Source: Comamonadaceae bacterium M7527
GTDB taxonomy: Bacteria; Pseudomonadota; Gammaproteobacteria; Burkholderiales; Burkholderiaceae_C
Assembly (NCBI GenBank): GCA_021044545.1
Contig: CP087990.1
Coordinates: forward strand, 1,550,001-1,614,000
Reading direction: 5' to 3'
Length of the DNA stretch: 64,000 nucleotides
The notes beneath the pieces are model-generated. The model did not search any database. It saw only the letters and a program-made list of their open reading frames with translations, and was not told the origin of the DNA. The position numbers were made by a program, and so were the translations under genes. Below, one piece after another: positions 47,630-55,282 of the stretch; position 1 is the stretch's first letter; the number at the start of each line of letters is the position of its first letter.

Positions 47630-48298
47630 TTACAAACGGCGCACTGCCACCAGGCTGTTCGACACGCCCGCCTGTGTCAGACGCTCTCGCACGGCATTGG
47701 CCTGATCACGGTCGCGGTAAGGGCCTGAGCGCACGCGGTGCAGTGTTTGGCCATCACGCTGTGTGGTGCTCACACGCACATCTATGCCCATAATGGCTAA
47801 TCGCGCACGCTGCGACTCGGCCTCATCTACCGTGGCAAATGCACCGGCCTGAACATAAAAGTCGGTTTTTGCGCTGCCACTCACCGCTACAGCTGCAGGG
47901 GCGGGTGGTGGGGTTTGAGTGCCTGCATTGGCTTTTGCCAAGTCATCGCCCGCCATTTTGGCCTTGGCCAAGTCACCCAGCGGGTCGCTAGACACGGCGG
48001 GCGCTCGCAGCGGTGCATCGCCGCTCAACTCAACGCCCTCGGCAAGCTTTGGCACAGCCACAGGCTCTAAGTCCTGCATGTTGGCTGGGCGGCTGGTACC
48101 ACCCAATAGTGCATTGGGATCCCAATCTTTGTTTTTCTTGGCCTCTTCAGCATCAGCACCTGGCGACCCCGCCACGCCTCTGTCGACAAACGGTACTGGC
48201 ACCTTGGTGACGTAAACCGCCACAGCCAGCGCACTGGCCAAACCTATCAATATGCCCAACACCAAACCCAATACGGTACCGCCTGCTTGTTTATGCAT
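47630..48298 (-). CDS. SPOR-domain inner-membrane protein (FtsN-like)
   Basis: The 222-residue protein has a short cytoplasmic start, one membrane segment (VLGLVLGILIGLASALAVAV, about 9-28), a Pro/Ala-rich periplasmic linker, and a C-terminal SPOR domain (about 145-222: FYVQAGAFATVDEAESQRAR ... HRVRSGPYRDRDQAN). SPOR domains bind denuded septal peptidoglycan, so it probably acts at the division site as FtsN does in other bacteria. The argS-SPOR-dsbA neighbourhood is common in Burkholderiales. Whether it is the true FtsN cannot be decided here. Confidence 0.87.
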   Translation of the reverse strand: MHKQAGGTVLGLVLGILIGLASALAVAVYVTKVPVPFVDRGVAGSPGADAEEAKKNKDWDPNALLGGTSRPANMQDLEPVAVPKLAEGVELSGDAPLRAPAVSSDPLGDLAKAKMAGDDLAKANAGTQTPPPAPAAVAVSGSAKTDFYVQAGAFATVDEAESQRARLAIMGIDVRVSTTQRDGQTLHRVRSGPYRDRDQANAVRERLTQAGVSNSLVAVRRL

Positions 48299-48336
48299 GG
48301 TTGTTCTTCCCTAGTTATTGATGCTTTTACGTTGCT

Positions 48337-50013
48337 TTACATGCGCGTAGGCGCACCCACGCCCAGCATACTCAAACCGTTGCGCAGCACTTGCGCGGTG
48401 GCAGCCACCAAGGCCAAGCGCGCCAGCTTTACAGCGTCATCGTCTACCAAAATACGTTCTGCATCGTAATAGCTGTGGTAACAGGCAGCCAAATCCCGCA
48501 AGTAAAAAGCCACGTCATGCGGCGCCAAACCAACTGCGGCATCGGCCAGCATGGCCGGGTACTTGGACAACTGCATCAACAGCGCCTGCGCCTGCTGACC
48601 ATCCAGCGCGTCTAGTGCCACATCTTTGAGTGACGCAACATCGCCACCCCACGTCGCCAATACCGAACAAATACGCGCGTGTGCATATTGCACGTAGTAA
48701 ACCGGGTTGTCGTTGTTTTTGGCAATCGCCAAGTCCACATCAAATACATACTCGGTATCGGGCTTGCGGCTCAGCAAGAAAAAGCGCACGGCGTCTTTGC
48801 TGGTCCACTCAATGAGATCACGCAAGGTCACGTAGCTGCCAGCGCGCTTGGAAATTTTCACCTCTTCGCCACCGCGCATCACGCGCACCATGGTGTGCAA
48901 CACATAGTCTGGGTAGCCTTGGGGAATGCCCACATTCACCGCTTGCAATCCTGCACGCACGCGCGCAATGGTGCCGTGATGGTCCATGCCTTGTATGTTG
49001 ATGACCTTCTCAAAGCCGCGCTCCCACTTGGCTATGTGATAAGCCACATCTGGCACAAAGTAGGTATAGGCGCCATCCGTTTTACGCATCACACGGTCTT
49101 TGTCGTCGCCATAGTCTGTGCTCTTAAGCCACAGCGCACCGCCCTCTTCAAAGGTCTTGCCTGCTGCTTGCAGCTTGGCGACCGTGTCATTGACACGCCC
49201 ATCGCTGTACAGGCTGGACTCCAGGTAGTAGTGGTCAAACTTCACCGCAAAGGCTTGCAAGTCCAAATCTTGCTCATGGCGCAAATAAGCCACTGCAAAC
49301 TGGCGAATACTGTCTAAATCGTCGATATCACCGCTGGCGGTGTAGCTGCGGTCGTCTGCGCGAACCGTCTTTTTCGCTACAAAGTCTGCCGCGATGTCAC
49401 TGATGTAGTCACCGTTGTAGGCGGGCTCTGGCCAGGCGTCATCGCCAGGCTTGAGGCCTTTGGCTCGCGCCTGCGTCGACGTGGCCAAGGTGTTTATTTG
49501 TACGCCTGCGTCGTTGTAGTAGAACTCGCGCCACACCTTCCAACCTTGCGATGCAAACAAGTTGCAAATGGCATCGCCCAGCGCCGCTTGTCGGCCGTGG
49601 CCTACGTGCAGTGGCCCGGTGGGGTTGGCAGACACAAACTCCACCAACAACTTGTGGTCTGCATTGGCCTTGCTTTGGCCAAACAACTCGCCTTCAGACA
49701 ACACCTCGCGCACGACTTGTTGCTTGGCGCTGGGGCTTAGGCGCATGTTGATAAAGCCAGGCCCGGCTATTTCCAGCCCGCTCACCCACTGCTGCACAGC
49801 CGGCTGAGCGTTCAGCGCTGCCATCAGCGCCTCGCCCACGGCACGGGGGTTGGTGCCTAGTGGCTTGGCCAGCTGCATGGCGGCTGTAATGGCAAAGTCG
49901 CCGTGCGCGGCGACCTTGGGTAGTTCCAGGTTGGCCACCAAGCCCACATCAGGTGCTACCTGGTTGAGTGCAGCTTGCACGGCTTCAATTAATTGTTGTT
50001 TGATCGCGATCAT
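48337..50013 (-). CDS. argS: Arginine--tRNA ligase
   Basis: The 558-residue class I synthetase has the N-terminal Add-1 domain, the HIGH motif in NPTGPLHVGHGRQAALGDAI, the KMSK-like ISKRAGSYVTL, and a C-terminal DALR anticodon-binding domain (VQYAHARICSVL ... NGLSMLGVGAPTRM). The YFVPDVAYHIAKWERGFEKV segment is characteristic. It starts the minus-strand run argS-SPOR-dsbA. Upstream, divergently, is the glycine riboswitch. Confidence 0.98.
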   Translation of the reverse strand: MIAIKQQLIEAVQAALNQVAPDVGLVANLELPKVAAHGDFAITAAMQLAKPLGTNPRAVGEALMAALNAQPAVQQWVSGLEIAGPGFINMRLSPSAKQQVVREVLSEGELFGQSKANADHKLLVEFVSANPTGPLHVGHGRQAALGDAICNLFASQGWKVWREFYYNDAGVQINTLATSTQARAKGLKPGDDAWPEPAYNGDYISDIAADFVAKKTVRADDRSYTASGDIDDLDSIRQFAVAYLRHEQDLDLQAFAVKFDHYYLESSLYSDGRVNDTVAKLQAAGKTFEEGGALWLKSTDYGDDKDRVMRKTDGAYTYFVPDVAYHIAKWERGFEKVINIQGMDHHGTIARVRAGLQAVNVGIPQGYPDYVLHTMVRVMRGGEEVKISKRAGSYVTLRDLIEWTSKDAVRFFLLSRKPDTEYVFDVDLAIAKNNDNPVYYVQYAHARICSVLATWGGDVASLKDVALDALDGQQAQALLMQLSKYPAMLADAAVGLAPHDVAFYLRDLAACYHSYYDAERILVDDDAVKLARLALVAATAQVLRNGLSMLGVGAPTRM

Positions 50014-50089
50014 GCGTTGATTTTAGAGGGTCACACCCATGCAAATTCACAAACAGTCCTGCGCAGCCACTAAAATACTTTCTTCTAGT

Positions 50090-50302
50090 CAAGAGAGCGT
50101 GACGCATGGCTCAAGCAGTTGACCGCGCGTTACCGCCGAAGGCGCAATCTCCCATGATCGCTCAGGCCCGTGTATTGATTAGACAAACAGCCGATACTGG
50201 AGAGTGCGCCGGGCCAACAAGCCCGTCGCCACCGAAGGAGCAAAGGCAGCACGCATGGCGCGGGCTGCTTGAATCTCTCAGGTACAAGGGACAGTGGGAG
50301 CG
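50090..50302 (+). ncRNA. Tandem glycine riboswitch
   Basis: Two adjacent aptamers carry the family's conserved strings. The first (about 50091-50187) has AGAGCG, CGCCGAAGGCGCAA and CGCTCAGG. The second (about 50197-50302) has GGAGAG, CACCGAAGGAGCAA, CTCTCAGG and a GGGACAG closing segment. The GGAGAG/CTCTCAGG pairs would form the P1 helices. It lies on the sense strand about 105 bp before dadA, so it probably controls dadA in response to glycine. A -10-like TAAAAT lies at 50071-50076. Small reading frames in it (for example 50106-50378) are not genes. Confidence 0.9.
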
Positions 50303-50406
50303 GCAACACGCAAAACAAGCCCAGCTTGAACGGCGTGTCTTTTGCTGCAACTGTCACCGGCCACGCCACAGCGCGTGAGCTTGTGCATCCTGGAAAGATA
50401 AATCTC

Positions 50407-51663
50407 ATGCGTATCACCGTTATGGGTGCCGGCGTTACCGGCATCACGACAGCTTGGTTTTTGGCGCAATCCGGCCACGACGTCACCGTTATTGACCGCC
50501 AACCCGGCGCTGGTTTGGAAACCAGCTTTGCCAATGGCGGGCAGATATCGGTATCGCACGCAGAGCCGTGGGCCAACCCAAGCGCGCCGTTAAAAGTGTT
50601 GAAGTGGTTGGGCAAAGAAGACTCGCCCCTGCTGTTTCGCATTCGCCCAGATTTGAACCAGTGGCTTTGGGGCTTGTCGTTTTTGCGTGAATGCACCACT
50701 GCGCGCACCCGCCACAACATCAAGCAAATGGTGAACCTGGGCATGTACAGCCGCAACACCTTGCAAGCGCTGCGCAGCGAGACTGGCATCGCTTACGACC
50801 AAGCGACCAAAGGCATTTTGCATTTCTATACCAGCGAGCAAGAGTTTGACAGCGCGCAAGCGCCCGCCGCCGTTATGCGCGAATATGGCTGCGAGCTCGA
50901 TATGAAGTCACCCGCCGAATGCGTCGCTATTGAGCCTGCACTGGCACCCAGCCTGCACAAGATTGTGGGCGGCAGCATGACGCCTAGCGACGAGTCTGGC
51001 GATGCACACAAATTCACACATCTCTTGGCGCAAATGTGCGCTGACAAAGGCGTGCAGTTTATGTACAACACACGCATTGTGAGCTTTAACAAAACTGGCG
51101 ACACACTGCAGTCACTGCGCATTGCAAACAGCGACGGCGTCGTCACAACGCACGCAGCCGATGCCTACGTCATGTGCCTGGGCTCATTCAGCAGCCGCTG
51201 GAAGGACTTGCTGGGTCAAAGCTTGCGCATTTACCCCGCAAAAGGCTACTCGGTGACGTTACCTGTCATCAATGAAGAGGCGTCTTACACCACCTCACTC
51301 ACAGACGACGAATACAAGCTGGTGTTCTCACGCCTGGGCGACCGCCTGCGCATTGCTGGCACGGCTGAGCTCAACGGCTACGACACCGACCTCAATTTGC
51401 GTCGATGTGAAGCCATAGTGCGCCGTACCAAAGAACTATTCCCTGGCATTACAGACGGTGAGGGCGCACGCTACTGGACGGGCCTGCGCCCAACCACACC
51501 CAGCAACGTGCCCTATATAGGCAAGTCTAAAACGCGCAATGTGTACTTGAACACGGGCCACGGCACCTTGGGCTGGACACATGGCTGCGGCTCAGGCGCA
51601 GCGATTGCCGACATCATCAACGGCAAAACGCCCGAAGTGGACTTTGCGTTTACCAACCTTTAA
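50407..51663 (+). CDS. dadA: D-amino acid dehydrogenase (DadA type)
   Basis: I start at ATG 50407 (MRITVMGAGVTGITTAWFLA), preceded by GGAAAGA at suitable spacing, giving 418 residues; the longer frame runs back into the riboswitch. The FAD-binding GAGVTGITTAWFLAQSG opens the chain, GLETSFANGGQISVSHAEPW is typical of DadA, and the C-terminal YWTGLRPTTPSNVPYIG and NTGHGTLGWTHGCGSG are the DAO-family signature. DadA oxidises D-amino acids (mainly D-Ala) to keto acids and ammonia, with electrons to the respiratory chain. Control by a glycine riboswitch suggests glycine is a substrate or signal here. No alanine racemase follows. Confidence 0.93.
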   Translation: MRITVMGAGVTGITTAWFLAQSGHDVTVIDRQPGAGLETSFANGGQISVSHAEPWANPSAPLKVLKWLGKEDSPLLFRIRPDLNQWLWGLSFLRECTTARTRHNIKQMVNLGMYSRNTLQALRSETGIAYDQATKGILHFYTSEQEFDSAQAPAAVMREYGCELDMKSPAECVAIEPALAPSLHKIVGGSMTPSDESGDAHKFTHLLAQMCADKGVQFMYNTRIVSFNKTGDTLQSLRIANSDGVVTTHAADAYVMCLGSFSSRWKDLLGQSLRIYPAKGYSVTLPVINEEASYTTSLTDDEYKLVFSRLGDRLRIAGTAELNGYDTDLNLRRCEAIVRRTKELFPGITDGEGARYWTGLRPTTPSNVPYIGKSKTRNVYLNTGHGTLGWTHGCGSGAAIADIINGKTPEVDFAFTNL

Positions 51664-52586
51664 CCAAGGTGAGGCAGCAGGTGCTGCCTGGCAGCCGCTA
51701 CCACTGCTTGCGTTAAGCGTTTGGCAGCGCTGGACTCTTTGGTCCAGTGTTGCCAAACCAGCGGCACATCAACAGCTTTGCCGTCAAACATTTCCACCAG
51801 CCCCATACCCTGCGCGTGCTTGGCCAGCATCAGCTCTGGCACCATGCCCCATCCCAAACCCTGGGCCAACGCATGCTCAAACGCATCAACGGCTGGCACA
51901 AAATGACGGGGGTATGCTGCGTGCGTCAGCGCAAAGTGCTGGCGTAAAAAGGCATCTTGCAAACCATCTTTGCGGTTAAACACAACAGCGGGATTGGTCA
52001 GCATGCGGTGCAGCGACACATTGCCCGCAGACGTGGTGCATTTGTCGCGCAAGGCTTTTGATGTCACACAGCGGTAACGCATGACCCCAAGCGGCACCCC
52101 TGTGCAACCAGCCAACGACTGGCTGGACGTGGTGACACACCCCACCACCTGGCCTTGCTTCAGAGCCTCTAGCGTGTGGTCTTGATCATCAATGGTGATG
52201 TCTAGCAGCAAGCGGTGCCGCTTGAGCGTGGTCGCCAAGCCGCTTAAAAACCACGTAGTGAGTGAGTCCGCGTTGACGGCCACGCCCAGCGTTTGCATGG
52301 CACGTGTGCTGGCGGCCTCAGTCTGGCCTTGCAGCTCACCCACCACATCCGCCTCCATGAGGCGCACCTGGCGCACATGTGCCAACAACTTGGCGCCACT
52401 GGGCGTGACAGTAACCCGTTTGCCGCGCAGCAACAGGCGCTGGCCCAACGACTCTTCTAGCGCGCTCACCCGCAACGACACGCCAGCCAACGTTAAACGC
52501 AGCGCAACGGCCGCCTTTGAAAAGCTGGCGTGCTCAGCCACTGCCAGCAGTGCATCTAGTTGCTTGGGGTCTAAGTGCAGGCTCAT
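51660..52586 (-). CDS. argP: LysR-family regulator ArgP
   Basis: The 308-residue protein has an N-terminal winged HTH (LDALLAVAEHASFSKAAVAL then RLTLAGVSLRVSALEESLG), with the ArgP/IciA-type start, and a C-terminal two-lobed effector domain (LGVAVNADSLTTWFLSGLA is an ArgP hallmark). In E. coli ArgP activates the arginine exporter argO with Arg and is blocked by Lys. Here it is divergent from a LysE/ArgO-type exporter gene (123-bp AT-rich gap), the standard regulator-target pair. Its 3' end overlaps dadA by 4 bp. Confidence 0.92.
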   Translation of the reverse strand: MSLHLDPKQLDALLAVAEHASFSKAAVALRLTLAGVSLRVSALEESLGQRLLLRGKRVTVTPSGAKLLAHVRQVRLMEADVVGELQGQTEAASTRAMQTLGVAVNADSLTTWFLSGLATTLKRHRLLLDITIDDQDHTLEALKQGQVVGCVTTSSQSLAGCTGVPLGVMRYRCVTSKALRDKCTTSAGNVSLHRMLTNPAVVFNRKDGLQDAFLRQHFALTHAAYPRHFVPAVDAFEHALAQGLGWGMVPELMLAKHAQGMGLVEMFDGKAVDVPLVWQHWTKESSAAKRLTQAVVAAARQHLLPHLG

Positions 52587-52709
52587 ATTAAATAAATTTT
52601 AATAGACTTATTTCATATTTTAGTTTGTTTAATTTAATGCTATTTGTAGGCATACTCTGGCCACACCTTCAAACCAGAGCCCGCCCTGGGCATCAACGGC
52701 TACCCACAC

Positions 52710-53387
52710 ATGTCTCTCTCATCTATTGCAATTCCCGCCGGCATGTCTGGCACTTTCGGCGCTGGCGTCGCGCTGAGCCTGGCGACCATCATGGCACTGG
52801 GCCCACAAAACGTGCACGTCATGCGCATGGGCTTGATGCGTCAGCACATTGGCTTAACCATACTGACCTGCGCCCTTGCGGACGTCATATTGATTGCCAC
52901 TGGCGTGCTGGGCTTGGCTCACTTGGGCGGCTTGAGCGACAAGCTCACTGGCGCCATGGTGGGCGCTGGCGCCTTGTTTTTATTGTTTTATGGCTGGCAA
53001 GCTGCCCAACGCTTTTTACGCCCTAGCGCTGGCGGTAGCCCCATAGAAGGCGCAATTGGTGACACAGGCACCAGTGCCAACCATCAAATGTTTACGCGCA
53101 AGAAAGCTGTGCTGTCGGCTTTGGCGTTTTCGTTTTTAAACCCACATGCGTGGCTTGATACAGCCGTCATCATTGGCACGGCTTCACTGGCCTACGGCCA
53201 AACCGGCGGCTTGGTATTTGGCGCCGGCGCGGCTACAGGCTCGCTGGTCTGGTTTTGCGGTCTGGGCTTGGCGGTTTACTGGGTAGGGCGGCGCATTGGC
53301 AATGCCAATGTGTGGCACTGGCTAGACGGCCTGGTGGCACTCATGATGTGGGGCACAGCAGTTTGGCTACTGGCCAGCTTGTTGTAG
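52710..53387 (+). CDS. LysE/ArgO-family amino acid exporter
   Basis: The 225-residue membrane protein has about six hydrophobic segments, with the family motif ATIMALGPQNVHVMRMGLMR near residues 25-44, and SFLNPHAWLDTAVIIGTASL later. It exports basic amino acids (Arg, possibly Lys or the toxic analogue canavanine). The divergent argP strongly supports ArgO-like function. An upstream AT-rich region (52587-52709) should hold both promoters, but I cannot assign a clear -10/-35. Confidence 0.9.
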   Translation: MSLSSIAIPAGMSGTFGAGVALSLATIMALGPQNVHVMRMGLMRQHIGLTILTCALADVILIATGVLGLAHLGGLSDKLTGAMVGAGALFLLFYGWQAAQRFLRPSAGGSPIEGAIGDTGTSANHQMFTRKKAVLSALAFSFLNPHAWLDTAVIIGTASLAYGQTGGLVFGAGAATGSLVWFCGLGLAVYWVGRRIGNANVWHWLDGLVALMMWGTAVWLLASLL

Positions 53388-53499
53388 CAGGTTATTCGGG
53401 CACTCTGTTTTAACGCTCGCTGGCGATAGTGGCCAGTTTGCCTTCAAGCATCAGCGCCAAGCTACTACTAATGGCGCCATCCGTCTTAGCTGCAGCTGG

Positions 53500-54441
53500 T
53501 TAGTTGGCAGCGCTTTTCCAAAATTCAGGCTGCGCGTAGTGGTGCTTTAAAAAGTCAATCCACAAGCGCACACGCAGTGCCAAGTGTTTGCGCTGCGGAA
53601 ACACGGCGAATATGCCGTTGGGCGGTGCGGCAAATTCGTCCAGCACTGTTACCAGGCGGCCGGCGGCCAAGTCTGCCTCCACCTCCCAGGTGCTGCGCCA
53701 TGCAATGCCCCAGCCGGCCAAGCACCATTCGTGCAGCACTTGACCGTCTGAGCAGTCCAGTGGGCCTCCTGGCTTGAGGTGAACCACCTCGGTGTCGCTG
53801 TCACTGCCGGCTACCGGCACTTGAAACGCCCAGCCGCGGGTTTGTGAAGCGTCTGACGACAGCGTCAGGCAGTCAAACCGCGACAAGTCTTGCGGCGTGC
53901 GCGGGCGGCCATGGGTTTTGAGGTAGCCCGGAGTAGCCACGCACAAACGGCGGTTGTCGGCCAAGCGCACACTGACCAAGCTGGAGTCTGGCATGTTACC
54001 CACGCGCACGGCGCAGTCAAAGCCCTCACCGGCGATATCCACCACGCGGTCGCTCAAATTCAGCGTCATGGTGACGTCGGGGTGTAGCTCTCTAAACTGT
54101 GGCACCAGGGTCGCCACGTAAGCGCGGCCAAAACCGGCAGGCGCGGTAATGCGCAAATGGCCGCTGGCTTTCACGCCGCCGGCACTGACGCTGGCTTCGG
54201 CATTGGCCAGGTCTGTGAGCAAACGCTGGCAGTCCTCTAAAAAGGCGCTGCCCTCATGGGTGAGCGTAATGCGCCGCGTGGTGCGCATCATCAGCTTCAC
54301 ACCCAATCGCGCCTCCAGGGCGTCCAGACGCCTGCCAATGACGGCTGGGGCCACGCCCTCAGCGTTGGCCGCAGCTGTCAGGCTGCCACGCAGGGTGACA
54401 GCCACAAATGTCTCTAGTTGTTTGAGCTTATCCATGACCAC
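53500..54441 (-). CDS. LysR-family transcriptional regulator
   Basis: The 313-residue protein has an N-terminal winged HTH (LKQLETFVAVTLRGSLTAAA, then EGVAPAVIGRRLDALEARLG) and the CrgA-like effector domain (GHLRITAPAGFGRAYVATLV, PDSSLVSVRLADNRRLCVAT). The subgroup is typical of regulators next to small metabolic operons. It is divergent from the haloacid dehalogenase-malate synthase pair (77 bp between starts), so it may control those genes; the inducer is unknown. After its TAA stop the same frame stays open for 29 more codons (to about 53413). Confidence 0.88.
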   Translation of the reverse strand: MVMDKLKQLETFVAVTLRGSLTAAANAEGVAPAVIGRRLDALEARLGVKLMMRTTRRITLTHEGSAFLEDCQRLLTDLANAEASVSAGGVKASGHLRITAPAGFGRAYVATLVPQFRELHPDVTMTLNLSDRVVDIAGEGFDCAVRVGNMPDSSLVSVRLADNRRLCVATPGYLKTHGRPRTPQDLSRFDCLTLSSDASQTRGWAFQVPVAGSDSDTEVVHLKPGGPLDCSDGQVLHEWCLAGWGIAWRSTWEVEADLAAGRLVTVLDEFAAPPNGIFAVFPQRKHLALRVRLWIDFLKHHYAQPEFWKSAAN

Positions 54442-54518
54442 ATTATGTTCATATAAGTCATGAATTGTTCATTATTTCGTGAATTAATGCTTGCTCAAGT
54501 TTGCAATACAGTCATGGC

Positions 54519-55252
54519 ATGAGCTTCTCGCACACGACATCCGCGTCTATCCCGCCCAAAGCGGTGTTGTTTGACGCCTATGGCACCTTGTTCGACGTGT
54601 ACAGCGTGGGCTTGTTGGCCGAGCAGCTGTTTCCTGGCCACGGCACTGGCATCGCCACCTTATGGCGCGACAAGCAAATTGAATACACGCGCTTGCTCAT
54701 CACCAGCACCACAGCAGGCGGGCAAACCAACGCGCCGTTTTACAAACCGTTCTGGGACGTTACTCGAGACGCACTGCGTATGCCTGCGTCAAACTGGGCC
54801 TGCACTTAGACAGCGAGTCAGAACAGCGCCTGATGAATCAATACCGCGCCCTATCAGCGTTTCCCGAAAACAAAGCCGTTCTACAGGCCCTCAAAGCCAA
54901 GGGCATACCCACTGGCATTTTGAGTAATGGCGACCCAGCAATGCTAGAGGTGGCCATCAGCAGCGCTGGCCTCAACGGTTTGCTAAACCATGTGCTGAGC
55001 GCAGACAGCGTGAAACAATACAAAACCCACCCCAGTGTGTACGCACTGGGCCCGCAAGCCCTGGGCTTGCAAGCGCAAGACATTTTGTTTGTATCCAGCA
55101 ACGGCTGGGACGCCTTGGGGGCGACCTGGTACGGCTTTCAAACGCTGTGGCTCAATCGCCAGGGCCTACCTTTTGAGACACTGGGCCCGCAGCCCGCACA
55201 CATTGCCAACAGCTTGAGCGACGTGCTTGAGCTCTTTACCACCACTCACTAA
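54519..55252 (+). pseudogene. (S)-2-haloacid dehalogenase, split by a one-base frameshift
   Basis: Two frames together make one type II haloacid dehalogenase of about 244 residues. The first (MSFSHTTSASIPPKAVLFDA...) contains the nucleophile FDAYGTLFDVYS and the substrate Arg in ATLWRDKQIEYTRLL. It ends 10 residues after WDVTRDALR. The second carries the expected continuation YACVKLGLHLDSESEQRLMN, then ILSNGDPAML (Ser/Asn), the catalytic Lys in SVKQYKTHPSVYALGP and SSNGWDALGATWYGF. One base added at about 54777-54781 (CTGCG-TAT) joins them. All catalytic residues known for L-2-haloacid dehalogenases are present. It hydrolyses 2-haloacids to 2-hydroxyacids, for example haloacetate to glycolate. 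It is 30 bp upstream of glcB. Confidence 0.88.
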
Positions 55253-55282
55253 ATACCAACCATCCGAAAAGGGAACATTCAC

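Noticed and set aside
50106..50378. 90-codon plus-strand frame upstream of dadA
   Set aside because: Falls in the glycine riboswitch; conserved RNA strings explain the sequence.
50302..50406. A third aptamer or separate intrinsic terminator between the riboswitch and dadA
   Set aside because: No further conserved glycine-aptamer strings and no hairpin with a U tract; control may act on translation.
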